Positions 1-5,141 of a DNA stretch of 5,141 nucleotides are shown in pieces. Where the stretch lies: assembly GCA_025462985.1 (NCBI GenBank), contig JAOAPP010000364.1, positions 1-5,141 on the forward strand, given 5' to 3'. The notes under the pieces are model-generated. The model was not told the origin of the DNA. It did no database searches and was given only the letters and a program-made list of their open reading frames with translations. The DNA comes from Bryobacterales bacterium. Lineage in GTDB: Bacteria; Acidobacteriota; Terriglobia; Bryobacterales; Bryobacteraceae. Numbering within the stretch: the stretch's first letter is position 1; every line of letters begins with the position of its first letter. The position numbers and the translations under genes are program-made.

Positions 1-66
1 AACGCAGAGTCTGTTCCCGGGCCGGCCGGTATCATCTGGCGTTAACACCCTTTGCATAAGGAGAAA

Positions 67-94
67 CCGAAGTTCCCCGAAACGGGGTTTTCGG
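67..94. other. Imperfect hairpin of unknown role
   Basis: An inverted repeat is seen: an outer five-base stem (67-71 CCGAA with 90-94 TTCGG), a small internal loop, then an inner stem (75-79 CCCCG with 83-87 CGGGG) closed by an AAA loop. No U-tract follows on the plus strand, so it is a poor intrinsic terminator. A Shine-Dalgarno-like AAGGAG lies just before it (58-63), but no start codon follows at usable distance. It could be part of a structured untranslated region or a chance palindrome. Confidence 0.25.
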
Positions 95-255
95 CAACTA
101 CAAATCCTCGAAAGCCACCGCAACGCCGAACTTGCGGAAGACCTAACCTTTCAGGCACTAAGGGCGCGGCGAGCCAAGAGATTCGCGGACGCCCTCGTTT
201 CCGGGATACCATATCGAGAACAGTTCCCTTCCCTGACCGACAACTGAGAACCCTC

Positions 256-600
256 ATGACACGCACGGAAATTCTGCAACGACTCCAAACGATCAAAGAA
301 AAAGGCACTCAAGCTCTGAGACTTCTTGAGTCGAAGCCGCTCTCGGTCGATACCCAGACTGAAATTCGGAGTCTGGCCCAATGGATCAAAGAAGAGCTGC
401 ACAACGAATACAACCGCATGTTGCCCGATCGAGCGCAAAAGACAATGTCGGTGTTCGAACTCAGCGTCTATTCACCCACGATCGAAGAAACCTGGAAGAA
501 AAGCGGCATCAGCCGGTTGAAGATCGACGGACCCCTCGATCAAAGATGGCAGGAACCGCTAGAGGCCGTGGTTTATAACGCCGGGAAGTATCTATCTTGA
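256..600 (+). CDS. Hypothetical protein, 114 aa, unknown function
   Basis: I do not recognise this protein family. The frame is open from a TTG at 52, but the first 68 codons of that longer frame are rich in Arg and Pro and do not look like protein. From the ATG at 256 the sequence looks like a real soluble protein: it begins MTRTEILQRL, residues 1-60 look helical and charged (pattern of E, K, L and R), and residues 62-110 are mixed, with FELSVYSP and WQEPLEAVV. There is no signal peptide, membrane segment, Cys cluster or obvious catalytic motif. The upstream GAGA (246-249) is a weak ribosome site with good spacing. The gene stands alone, points toward the tRNA remnant, and lies on the side of that remnant expected to be a mobile element, so it may be element cargo. 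Its existence is moderately supported; its function is unknown. Confidence 0.5.
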   Translation: MTRTEILQRLQTIKEKGTQALRLLESKPLSVDTQTEIRSLAQWIKEELHNEYNRMLPDRAQKTMSVFELSVYSPTIEETWKKSGISRLKIDGPLDQRWQEPLEAVVYNAGKYLS

Positions 601-1003
601 CGCGATATTGGTGAGGTGCCCACATTCACTTCCCAAGCGCCACCAAAGCCGGCACTAAGATTGTGGGTATCTAACCTACAAGAACTGCGCTGCCGTCGCC
701 ACATATTATGACCAACGCCATTCGACCGGTGATGCTAAGGTCGCGGCCCTCATCAAAGCGGGCGTTTATGAACGGCGCAGGCGGGTTACGGCAACGAGCC
801 ACAGCCCAGACAGAGTAATTTCCTAGACCACGCGGCTACCTGGAAGGGAGATCCCACTAGAGATGCCGTATCTTGAGAGATCAAAACAACAGTTGTCGGT
901 CGAACACAGTTTCACGGTTCCAGCAAGTTTCCCGGGGATCGCTCTCGGTGCCCCGTAGTGCCAATCGGCGATTCTCGTCGCTTGCCGGTGCCTAGATTTC
1001 AGA
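601..1003. other. Gene-poor stretch next to tRNA remnant
   Basis: No convincing gene is seen in these roughly 400 bases. There is an open frame without a usable start codon at 659-826 (+), reading through YYDQRHSTGDAKVAALIKAG before a TAG, and a 31-codon ATG frame at 863-958 (+). Neither has a recognisable domain or a good ribosome site. The first could be the tail of a broken gene. A CGGGG/CCCCG inverted repeat (933-937 and 951-955) has a 13-base loop and no U-tract. The stretch looks like decayed or non-coding DNA at the edge of an inserted element. Confidence 0.4.
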
Positions 1004-1049
1004 GCTCATAACCCAAAGGTCGTAGGTTCAAATCCTACCCCCGCAACCA
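1004..1049 (+). pseudogene. 3' part of initiator tRNA-Met (CAT), truncated
   Basis: The 3' part of a tRNA is clear: anticodon loop CTCATAA (1005-1011, anticodon CAT at 1007-1009), 3' anticodon strand CCCAA (1012-1016), five-base variable loop (1017-1021), T arm GTAGG-TTCAAAT-CCTAC (1022-1038), 3' acceptor strand CCCCGCA (1039-1045), discriminator A and encoded CCA (1047-1049). A72 in the acceptor and the TTCAAAT T loop fit bacterial initiator tRNA, whose 5' end usually reads CGCGGGG. That 5' half is absent: no CGCGGGG, no D arm, and the five bases before the loop (CAGAG) make only two of five pairs with the 3' strand. It is therefore not a working tRNA. The pattern fits a displaced 3' end left when an element integrates at a tRNA anticodon loop, with the intact gene expected beyond the left edge. 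Confidence 0.8.
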
Positions 1050-1056
1050 ATCAGGT

Positions 1057-1082
1057 AAACCCCACGCTTTGAGTGGGGTTTT
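1057..1082 (+). terminator. Rho-independent terminator after tRNA remnant
   Basis: A nine-base-pair perfect stem, AAACCCCAC (1057-1065) with GTGGGGTTT (1073-1081), encloses a seven-base loop and runs into a T-rich tail (TTTTGCTTT). It sits eight bases after the tRNA CCA, so it is best read as the original terminator of the initiator tRNA gene. On the minus strand the same hairpin has only a short TTT tail, but lies about 90 bases downstream of the respiratory operon's last stop codon and may also help end that transcript. Confidence 0.8.
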
Positions 1083-1168
1083 GCTTTGGGTTACCTATAC
1101 AGACTCCAATATCCCCGCCCCGACAAGATCGTCCGACCCCCTAACTGCCCAATTTCACACAGCCCAAT

Positions 1169-2008
1169 TCATCTTGGGGATAAGAGCTGCCGTTCCCTCG
1201 GTTGCAGAAGTCTGAAAGTAAGGACGACGGCAGGCACGAGAAAGATCACCGAGCCGATCACCCACATCACCACTGCACCGGCTCTCTGGTCGGAGAGGGG
1301 AGAGATGTGGAACGCGCTCGGTTCTCTCAAATAGTAGCCGTAAACCGGCCGGTCGCAGAAGGCGAGAAACGCCGAAAGTACCGTATTCACAATATCCGCC
1401 ATCACCAGGTACAGCAGCAGCAACCATCCGGCAAAGTTCTCGCGTGTAGGCCACGGATGGACCACGGGCCACCAGAACAGAATCGACGTCCCCAGAAAAC
1501 ACAGATGTTCGAACTCATGCCACCGTTCGTGCTCGAGCGCAAAATCGTACGCGGCGGGCACATGCCATCCAAGAAAAACCAGATTCATCGCCAGCCACGC
1601 AACCAGCGGCGTAATGAGAAGGTGCCCCAGATAGCGAAGCCGCTTGATCCGGATGAGTGGGCCGAGAAGGTAAATCCTGAGCCAGCGCGGAAGCCCGCGC
1701 AGCAGCGGAACCACGGGGTAGCCCAGAAGAAGAAGCGGCGGGGCGAAGGACATCAGCAGAAGATGCTCCACCATGTGGGCACTCAGCAGCGCATCAGCAA
1801 ATCCATCCAGCGGTGAAGCAATCGCAACCCAGATCATAGCGAGTCCAAGCAGAAAAAAACCCGCCCGCCACCAGGGAAACTGCACCGGGCGCGTCTTGCG
1901 AATCGCGAACCAACCCCGCATGTAGATAGCGCCGCAGAGAATCAGCGTCCCGGTCAGAACAATCGGCGGAGACCACTCGGCAAAGATGTCTCGATACGCA
2001 GAAGGCAT
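1169..2008 (-). CDS. ctaG: CtaG-type cytochrome c oxidase assembly factor
   Basis: This 279-residue protein fits the caa3-type CtaG family of membrane proteins, which is needed to form active caa3 oxidase in Bacillus and is thought to act in copper delivery or cofactor assembly. It is unrelated to the Cox11 proteins that share the name. About seven membrane helices are visible (roughly 12-31, 48-66, 80-103, 129-148, 169-183, 194-216, 244-266). Conserved-looking His sites face the membrane: AHMVEH (H78, H82), GWHVPAAYDFAL (H149), HERWHEFEH (H160, H164, H168) and WWPVVHPWP (H184). Length is normal for the family. The ATG at 2008 lies 21 bases after the cytochrome b-c stop and has no good ribosome site, so translation may be coupled to the gene before it. 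It is the last gene of the operon. Its presence implies that a caa3-type oxidase works with this bc complex. Confidence 0.88.
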   Translation of the reverse strand: MPSAYRDIFAEWSPPIVLTGTLILCGAIYMRGWFAIRKTRPVQFPWWRAGFFLLGLAMIWVAIASPLDGFADALLSAHMVEHLLLMSFAPPLLLLGYPVVPLLRGLPRWLRIYLLGPLIRIKRLRYLGHLLITPLVAWLAMNLVFLGWHVPAAYDFALEHERWHEFEHLCFLGTSILFWWPVVHPWPTRENFAGWLLLLYLVMADIVNTVLSAFLAFCDRPVYGYYLREPSAFHISPLSDQRAGAVVMWVIGSVIFLVPAVVLTFRLLQPRERQLLSPR

Positions 2009-2029
2009 GAGATCAGAGTAACCGCTGAG

Positions 2030-3535
2030 TTAAGGCGCCCTGGGCGGCGTTGGCGTTCCGGGAGTCTCGCTGGAAAGAGCCAGGTGTCTCGACGCGTCAG
2101 TCGCGGGTGAGAGGTCATTTCCTCGCAGCGTGGTGAGAAAACGCACCAGCGCCGTCGTCTCCGAAGGGTTCAGTGCATTGCCGTAGGCCGGCATATTGCC
2201 GCCGCCCTGCAGCACCTGGCGAACCATCTGGTCCTCCGTCATACGAGCCGCGATGGCATCAAGCGCCGGCCCGCGAAGCCCTCCGGCTCCGCCGATGGAA
2301 TGGCAGTTCCGGCATTGCTTGTCCTGCAGAACGATCGCCCCCTGCCTCTCCAGCGGTGTTCGATCGTGCAGGTAAGCCAAGGGAATCGGATCGCTCGTCC
2401 ACGCCTCCATAATCGGACTCCACGGCGTATACGTGCCAAGCCGCGTGAAGACACCGAGCGTCACTGCAATCACCGCAAGCATCAGAACCGCGACCGGACG
2501 ACGCGACCAGTGCTTCTCTCCCTCCCCCGCGACTAATGGAAGAAGCAGCATCGCTCCGATACCCAGCACCGGAGCGATAAACATCACCGGAGTCTCCAAG
2601 CTTGGAGGAAGGTAGGCAAGAACAGCGTAGATCCAGAGAAAGGCGAAGTCGGGTTTAGGCGCTGTCTGGATGATCGTCGGATCCGGCTGCCCGGTGGGCC
2701 CAAAGGGTCCGAAGAACAGAGCGCATGCAATAACCGACAGCATGATCGCCGCAGCGAAGATCGCGTCCTTCCACGCAGCATCCGGGACAAAAGGAATACC
2801 GGTCCGCGTTGTGAGTTCGTGATATTCACGAACGTAGGTGCTCTTCCGCACAATGCGCCCCGGCATCGGCCAGTCGTTAATCCCAAGCCGCAGAACCATC
2901 CAGAGATGCAACCCAACCATGCCAAGCAAGATCCCAGGAATGACGAACACGTGCAACGCAAAAAAACGAGTGAGCGTAGGCCCGGCGATGATCGGCCCAC
3001 CCAGCATCATGTCCACCAGCCAGCCGCCAATCAGCGGCACGCGGCTCATGATAGAGGCCCCAATACCAAGCCCCCAGTACGCATCCTGATCGAAGCGCAG
3101 CACCTGCCCCGTAAACGCCATGCCCAGCGTCAACAGCAGCAGAAAGACGCCGATGATCCAGGTCAACTCGCGCGGGAATTTATAAGCTCCAAAAATAAAG
3201 ACCTGGGCCATGTGGATCAGCACAATGGCGATCATGAAGTCGGAGCCCCAGCCATGCATCGCGCGCAGGAACCATCCCAGCTTCACGTTGTGGTCGAGAA
3301 ACTGAAGGCTGTTCCACGCATTACTGGCTGAAGGCGAATAAACCAGCGCGAGAAGAATCCCAGTCATCACCTGCAACCCTAGAAGCACTGTCGCCGCGCT
3401 GCCGAAGACGTACCACCAGCTCGAAGTGTTCTCCGGAACCTCATGCTCAACGGCTTCGACAATGGGTGTCCCCAAGCCAAGCCGCCGCTCGAACCAGTTG
3501 TATAGCGCAACCCCTCTTTGTCTCAGCCCTGACAT
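2030..3535 (-). CDS. qcrB: Cytochrome b fused to mono-heme cytochrome c (bc complex)
   Basis: This is the membrane core of a quinol:cytochrome c oxidoreductase. Numbered from the ATG at 3535 (501 aa), about eight helices span residues 40-365. Four heme-b ligand histidines are seen: H94 and H108 (13 residues between) and H195 and H210 (14 between). The second spacing is the b6/QcrB type rather than mitochondrial cytochrome b, yet the N- and C-terminal halves are in one chain. After the last helix comes a periplasmic cytochrome c domain: CRNCH at 408-412 binds heme c, and M448 in NMPAYG is the likely sixth ligand. The tail (470-501) is rich in Pro, Ser and Thr. The quinol-site PEWY motif appears as PDFA (295-298). 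A GTG at 3544 would add three residues, but a strong GAGGTG ribosome site (3542-3547) six bases before the ATG, overlapping that GTG, favours 3535. The gene overlaps the Rieske gene by 13 bases. The symbol is by analogy only. Confidence 0.93.
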   Translation of the reverse strand: MSGLRQRGVALYNWFERRLGLGTPIVEAVEHEVPENTSSWWYVFGSAATVLLGLQVMTGILLALVYSPSASNAWNSLQFLDHNVKLGWFLRAMHGWGSDFMIAIVLIHMAQVFIFGAYKFPRELTWIIGVFLLLLTLGMAFTGQVLRFDQDAYWGLGIGASIMSRVPLIGGWLVDMMLGGPIIAGPTLTRFFALHVFVIPGILLGMVGLHLWMVLRLGINDWPMPGRIVRKSTYVREYHELTTRTGIPFVPDAAWKDAIFAAAIMLSVIACALFFGPFGPTGQPDPTIIQTAPKPDFAFLWIYAVLAYLPPSLETPVMFIAPVLGIGAMLLLPLVAGEGEKHWSRRPVAVLMLAVIAVTLGVFTRLGTYTPWSPIMEAWTSDPIPLAYLHDRTPLERQGAIVLQDKQCRNCHSIGGAGGLRGPALDAIAARMTEDQMVRQVLQGGGNMPAYGNALNPSETTALVRFLTTLRGNDLSPATDASRHLALSSETPGTPTPPRAP

Positions 3536-4188
3536 GATCCACACCTCGGTACTGGCTGCTCCACCGCCCGCAGCCGCTTCGCAGAGTCAGCACCCTCGAT
3601 TTGGAGAAGCGGTGTTTCATTTCTCGCCTGGTTCGCCAGCGTCGGCATCTTGCCTGCGCTGATCATCAGCGTGTCTCCCGTCACCTTATGCTCGTACTCA
3701 AACAACCCGCGTTCGGGTGGCCCGGAGGCACGCGAACCGTCGGCGTAGTACGCTCCTCCATGGCAGGGACAAAGGAAGAGCTTCGACTGTGCAAACCACC
3801 GCACCGGACACCCCAGGTGCGCGCAGTTAATCGCGAAGACCTGGAACGTCGTGCCCGAGACCCGCCGCACCCAGCACGGAACGTCCCCCGTCTGCCCATC
3901 CCACGAGGTCGTCACCGGATTGCGGTAGTTCACCAGCCGCGTCTCACCCTCAGGAAAATCAGTCAGCGGCCCTAGCGTGACCCATGAGTCATAGCTGGAG
4001 TCCTTCTTCTCCGCCGGCCCCAGAAGATAGCCGATGATAGGAACCGCCATCACCGCTCCAACCGCTCCGTTCACCAGCAGTGAGAGCTTGAACAGGAAGG
4101 CTCGCCGCGAGTGTTTGGCACTTCGCACACTCTCCGGTTCCGTCCTTACAGGCTGCACATCCTGCGAATTTTGTTCGATCGTGTCCAT
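3523..4188 (-). CDS. qcrA: Rieske [2Fe-2S] subunit of the bc complex
   Basis: This 221-residue protein is the Rieske subunit, which takes one electron from quinol and passes it to a c heme. The N-terminus has a short polar region, then SRRAFLFK (27-34), a Tat-type twin arginine, and a hydrophobic helix (about 35-57) that probably stays as the membrane anchor. The cluster motifs are CAHLGC (122-127) and CPCHGG (140-145): C122, H124, C140 and H143 bind the 2Fe-2S cluster, and C127 and C142 can form the usual disulfide. SGPPERGL (155-162) matches the family's proline loop. The start ATG at 4188 follows an AGGAG ribosome site at eight bases. The C-terminus, from about 180, is a long tail ending CGSCQG; the codons of that ending double as the ribosome site and start region of the cytochrome b gene. 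It lies 45 bases after the di-heme cytochrome gene in the same operon. Confidence 0.95.
   Translation of the reverse strand: MDTIEQNSQDVQPVRTEPESVRSAKHSRRAFLFKLSLLVNGAVGAVMAVPIIGYLLGPAEKKDSSYDSWVTLGPLTDFPEGETRLVNYRNPVTTSWDGQTGDVPCWVRRVSGTTFQVFAINCAHLGCPVRWFAQSKLFLCPCHGGAYYADGSRASGPPERGLFEYEHKVTGDTLMISAGKMPTLANQARNETPLLQIEGADSAKRLRAVEQPVPRCGSCQG
3542..3547 (-). promoter_or_regulatory. Ribosome binding site setting the cytochrome b start
   Basis: The minus strand reads GAGGTG, then six bases, then ATG at 3535. This is a near-consensus Shine-Dalgarno site. It lies inside the last codons of the Rieske gene and includes the GTG at 3544, so that GTG is probably part of the ribosome site rather than the start. 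The layout suggests coupled translation of Rieske and cytochrome b at matched amounts. Confidence 0.7.
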
Positions 4189-4196
4189 CGCGTCTA

Positions 4197-4201
4197 CTCC
4201 T
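4197..4201 (-). promoter_or_regulatory. Ribosome binding site of the Rieske gene
   Basis: The minus strand reads AGGAG eight bases before the ATG at 4188, in the 45-base gap after the di-heme cytochrome stop. This supports the chosen Rieske start. Confidence 0.7.
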
Positions 4202-4233
4202 GCGATCTCTTGGCGTTGTGAATCAAAATCATT

Positions 4234-4983
4234 TCATGGTCCTGTGGGATACGGCTGACCAGGATTAGTCGTGCGCTTCGATGCAAGCCACGCAACAATG
4301 TCGGTGACCTGCTGGTCGGTCAGCGGCTGCGCAGCATCGCTGCGCCAATCCGGCATGCCCTCATCCGGCCGCCCGGCAATCACGATACTGCGCAGGCCCT
4401 GGTCGCTGATCAGCGCAAGATAAGCCCCATCGACGATGGAGCCAACTTTGCCCGTGCCTCTCTTCCCATCACCAGGGGAACCTTCGCCGGCAGCGCCATG
4501 GCATCGTGCACAGAAGATGCCGAAGGCCTCTTGTCCACGCGCGGCATCACCCGCCAACGTAGACCTGTATTGCGGAACACTCAAACCAGCGAGCAGATCC
4601 GGTTTGCTCCACTGCTGCATCATCCCTTGCGCCAGCACGCCGATCTGCTGATCGATCAACATACCGCCGGCACTCTTGGCAAAGGGAGGCATCAGCCTGC
4701 CGGAAACTCCATTTGCAGTAATATGACGCAGATTGTCTTCTCCGGCAACCGCAAGATACACCGGATTAGCCAGCGAAATCGCCGCTCCATCTCTGCCATT
4801 TTCTCCATGGCAGGCCGCGCAATTCGTTTTGTACAAAGTAGGAAAATCGAGCACCTCGTTAGGCCGCACCACCTCAGGTCCCGGCCCAGGTCGCCCAGGA
4901 ATGCGGCTGCAGCCAACCAGCGCAAGCATTGCCGCCAGAGCCAAAGCGTAGAACAAGGCGAACGATGGGAGCGCCAATCTCAT
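4234..4983 (-). CDS. Di-heme cytochrome c lipoprotein
   Basis: This 249-residue exported protein carries two cytochrome c domains and probably shuttles electrons between the bc complex and a terminal oxidase while anchored to the membrane. A hydrophobic signal (about 3-24) ends in the lipobox LVGC, making C25 the likely lipidated residue; a Pro/Gly-rich linker follows (26-41). Domain 1 has CAACH (55-59) with likely sixth ligand M98 in RLMPPF. Domain 2 has CARCH (158-162) with likely ligand M210 in EGMPDW. Both domains have a normal arrangement, so both hemes should be present. The ATG overlaps the stop codon of the preceding gene (ATGA, 4980-4983), and purine-rich AAGGATAAGG lies just before it, pointing to translational coupling. 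The Rieske gene follows. An oxidase-associated cytochrome c subunit is an alternative reading to a bc subunit; the sequence alone does not decide. Confidence 0.9.
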   Translation of the reverse strand: MRLALPSFALFYALALAAMLALVGCSRIPGRPGPGPEVVRPNEVLDFPTLYKTNCAACHGENGRDGAAISLANPVYLAVAGEDNLRHITANGVSGRLMPPFAKSAGGMLIDQQIGVLAQGMMQQWSKPDLLAGLSVPQYRSTLAGDAARGQEAFGIFCARCHGAAGEGSPGDGKRGTGKVGSIVDGAYLALISDQGLRSIVIAGRPDEGMPDWRSDAAQPLTDQQVTDIVAWLASKRTTNPGQPYPTGP

Positions 4984-5141
4984 GGAGCCTTATCCTTGCC
5001 GTCTTCCAGGATGTGAATTCCGGCACGAACAGTAAACGGCAGCGCGCGAAACTGCGGCGTCCGCACCCTCACGTGGAGATTGACGACGAATCCGGCAACC
5101 AGGCCGAACGCAATCTGCGAGGCGATAAACCACCACCAGTC
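4980..5141 (-). CDS. C-terminus of a Trp-rich membrane protein (partial)
   Basis: The reverse frame is open from the window edge to a TGA at 4980-4982, giving the last 53 residues of a longer protein. The fragment begins DWWWFIASQIAFGLVAG, which is one membrane helix with an aromatic edge, then continues as a basic stretch (HVRVRTPQFRALPF) and ends in a short charged tail (EDGKDKAP). The stop overlaps the di-heme cytochrome start by four bases, so it belongs to the same operon. I do not recognise the family. Given the neighbours, it could be the end of a heme-copper oxidase subunit (for example a long subunit I or a I-III fusion) or a small oxidase-associated membrane protein; this is inference from context. 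The start is outside the window. Confidence 0.65.
   Translation of the reverse strand, partial: DWWWFIASQIAFGLVAGFVVNLHVRVRTPQFRALPFTVRAGIHILEDGKDKAP

Noticed and set aside
52..255. TTG-started N-terminal extension of the 256-600 gene
   Set aside because: The 68 extra residues are Arg/Pro-rich and unlike a folded or signal sequence, the stretch contains a hairpin, and an in-frame ATG with a weak ribosome site starts the protein-like part.
933..955. CGGGG/CCCCG inverted repeat as a terminator
   Set aside because: The loop is 13 bases, the stem is short and no T-tract follows on either strand.
600..1049. Group I intron in the initiator tRNA anticodon loop, as known in some cyanobacteria
   Set aside because: Such introns sit after the anticodon, but here the CTCAT before that point is still joined to the 3' part, and no tRNA 5' exon is present upstream in the window.
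1202..1816. 204-codon plus-strand frame
   Set aside because: It lies antisense to ctaG, is rich in His, Gln, Arg and Lys, and has no domain; the minus-strand frame has clear family motifs.
2819..3331. 170-codon plus-strand frame
   Set aside because: It is antisense to the helices of cytochrome b and its composition is that of a shadow frame.
4498..5016. 172-codon plus-strand frame
   Set aside because: It is antisense to the di-heme cytochrome gene and has no recognisable motif.
1169..5141. Alternative complex III
   Set aside because: The operon has a classic Rieske protein and cytochrome b with four heme ligands; no molybdopterin-like or NrfD-like subunit is present in the window.

Overview
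The window has two unlike parts that meet at a truncated tRNA gene near position 1000-1050. The organism is most likely a member of the Acidobacteriota (Terriglobia-like). This is inferred from the respiratory gene order and the moderately high GC, not from a database match.

Right part (about 1169-5141, all on the minus strand): a tightly packed respiratory operon. In transcription order it holds (1) the last 53 codons of an unrecognised Trp-rich membrane protein, cut by the window edge; (2) a di-heme cytochrome c lipoprotein, overlapping gene 1 by 4 bases (ATGA); (3) a Rieske iron-sulfur protein with a Tat-type N-terminus; (4) a cytochrome b fused to a C-terminal mono-heme cytochrome c domain, overlapping the Rieske gene by 13 bases; (5) a seven-helix CtaG-type assembly factor for caa3-type cytochrome c oxidase, 21 bases downstream. 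Together these encode a quinol:cytochrome c oxidoreductase (bc complex), its c-type electron carriers and an oxidase assembly factor. The natural reading is a branch from quinol through Rieske/cytochrome b to the c hemes and on to a caa3-type oxidase, whose structural genes may lie just beyond the right edge.

Left part (1-1003): gene-poor. It holds one plausible small plus-strand gene of unknown function (256-600) and about 400 bases with no convincing gene. It ends at the 3' part of an initiator tRNA (anticodon loop to CCA, 1004-1049) with no 5' half, followed by a strong intrinsic terminator (1057-1082). A 3' tRNA remnant starting at the anticodon loop is the classic scar of integrase-mediated insertion. 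The left part is therefore probably the end of an integrated or decayed mobile element, and the respiratory operon is ancestral chromosome.

No CRISPR array, transposase or integrase gene is visible. The most unusual protein-level points are in the cytochrome b: b6-type histidine spacing in a one-piece protein with a c-domain fusion, PDFA where PEWY is expected at the quinol-oxidation site, and no Cys at the heme c(i) position.
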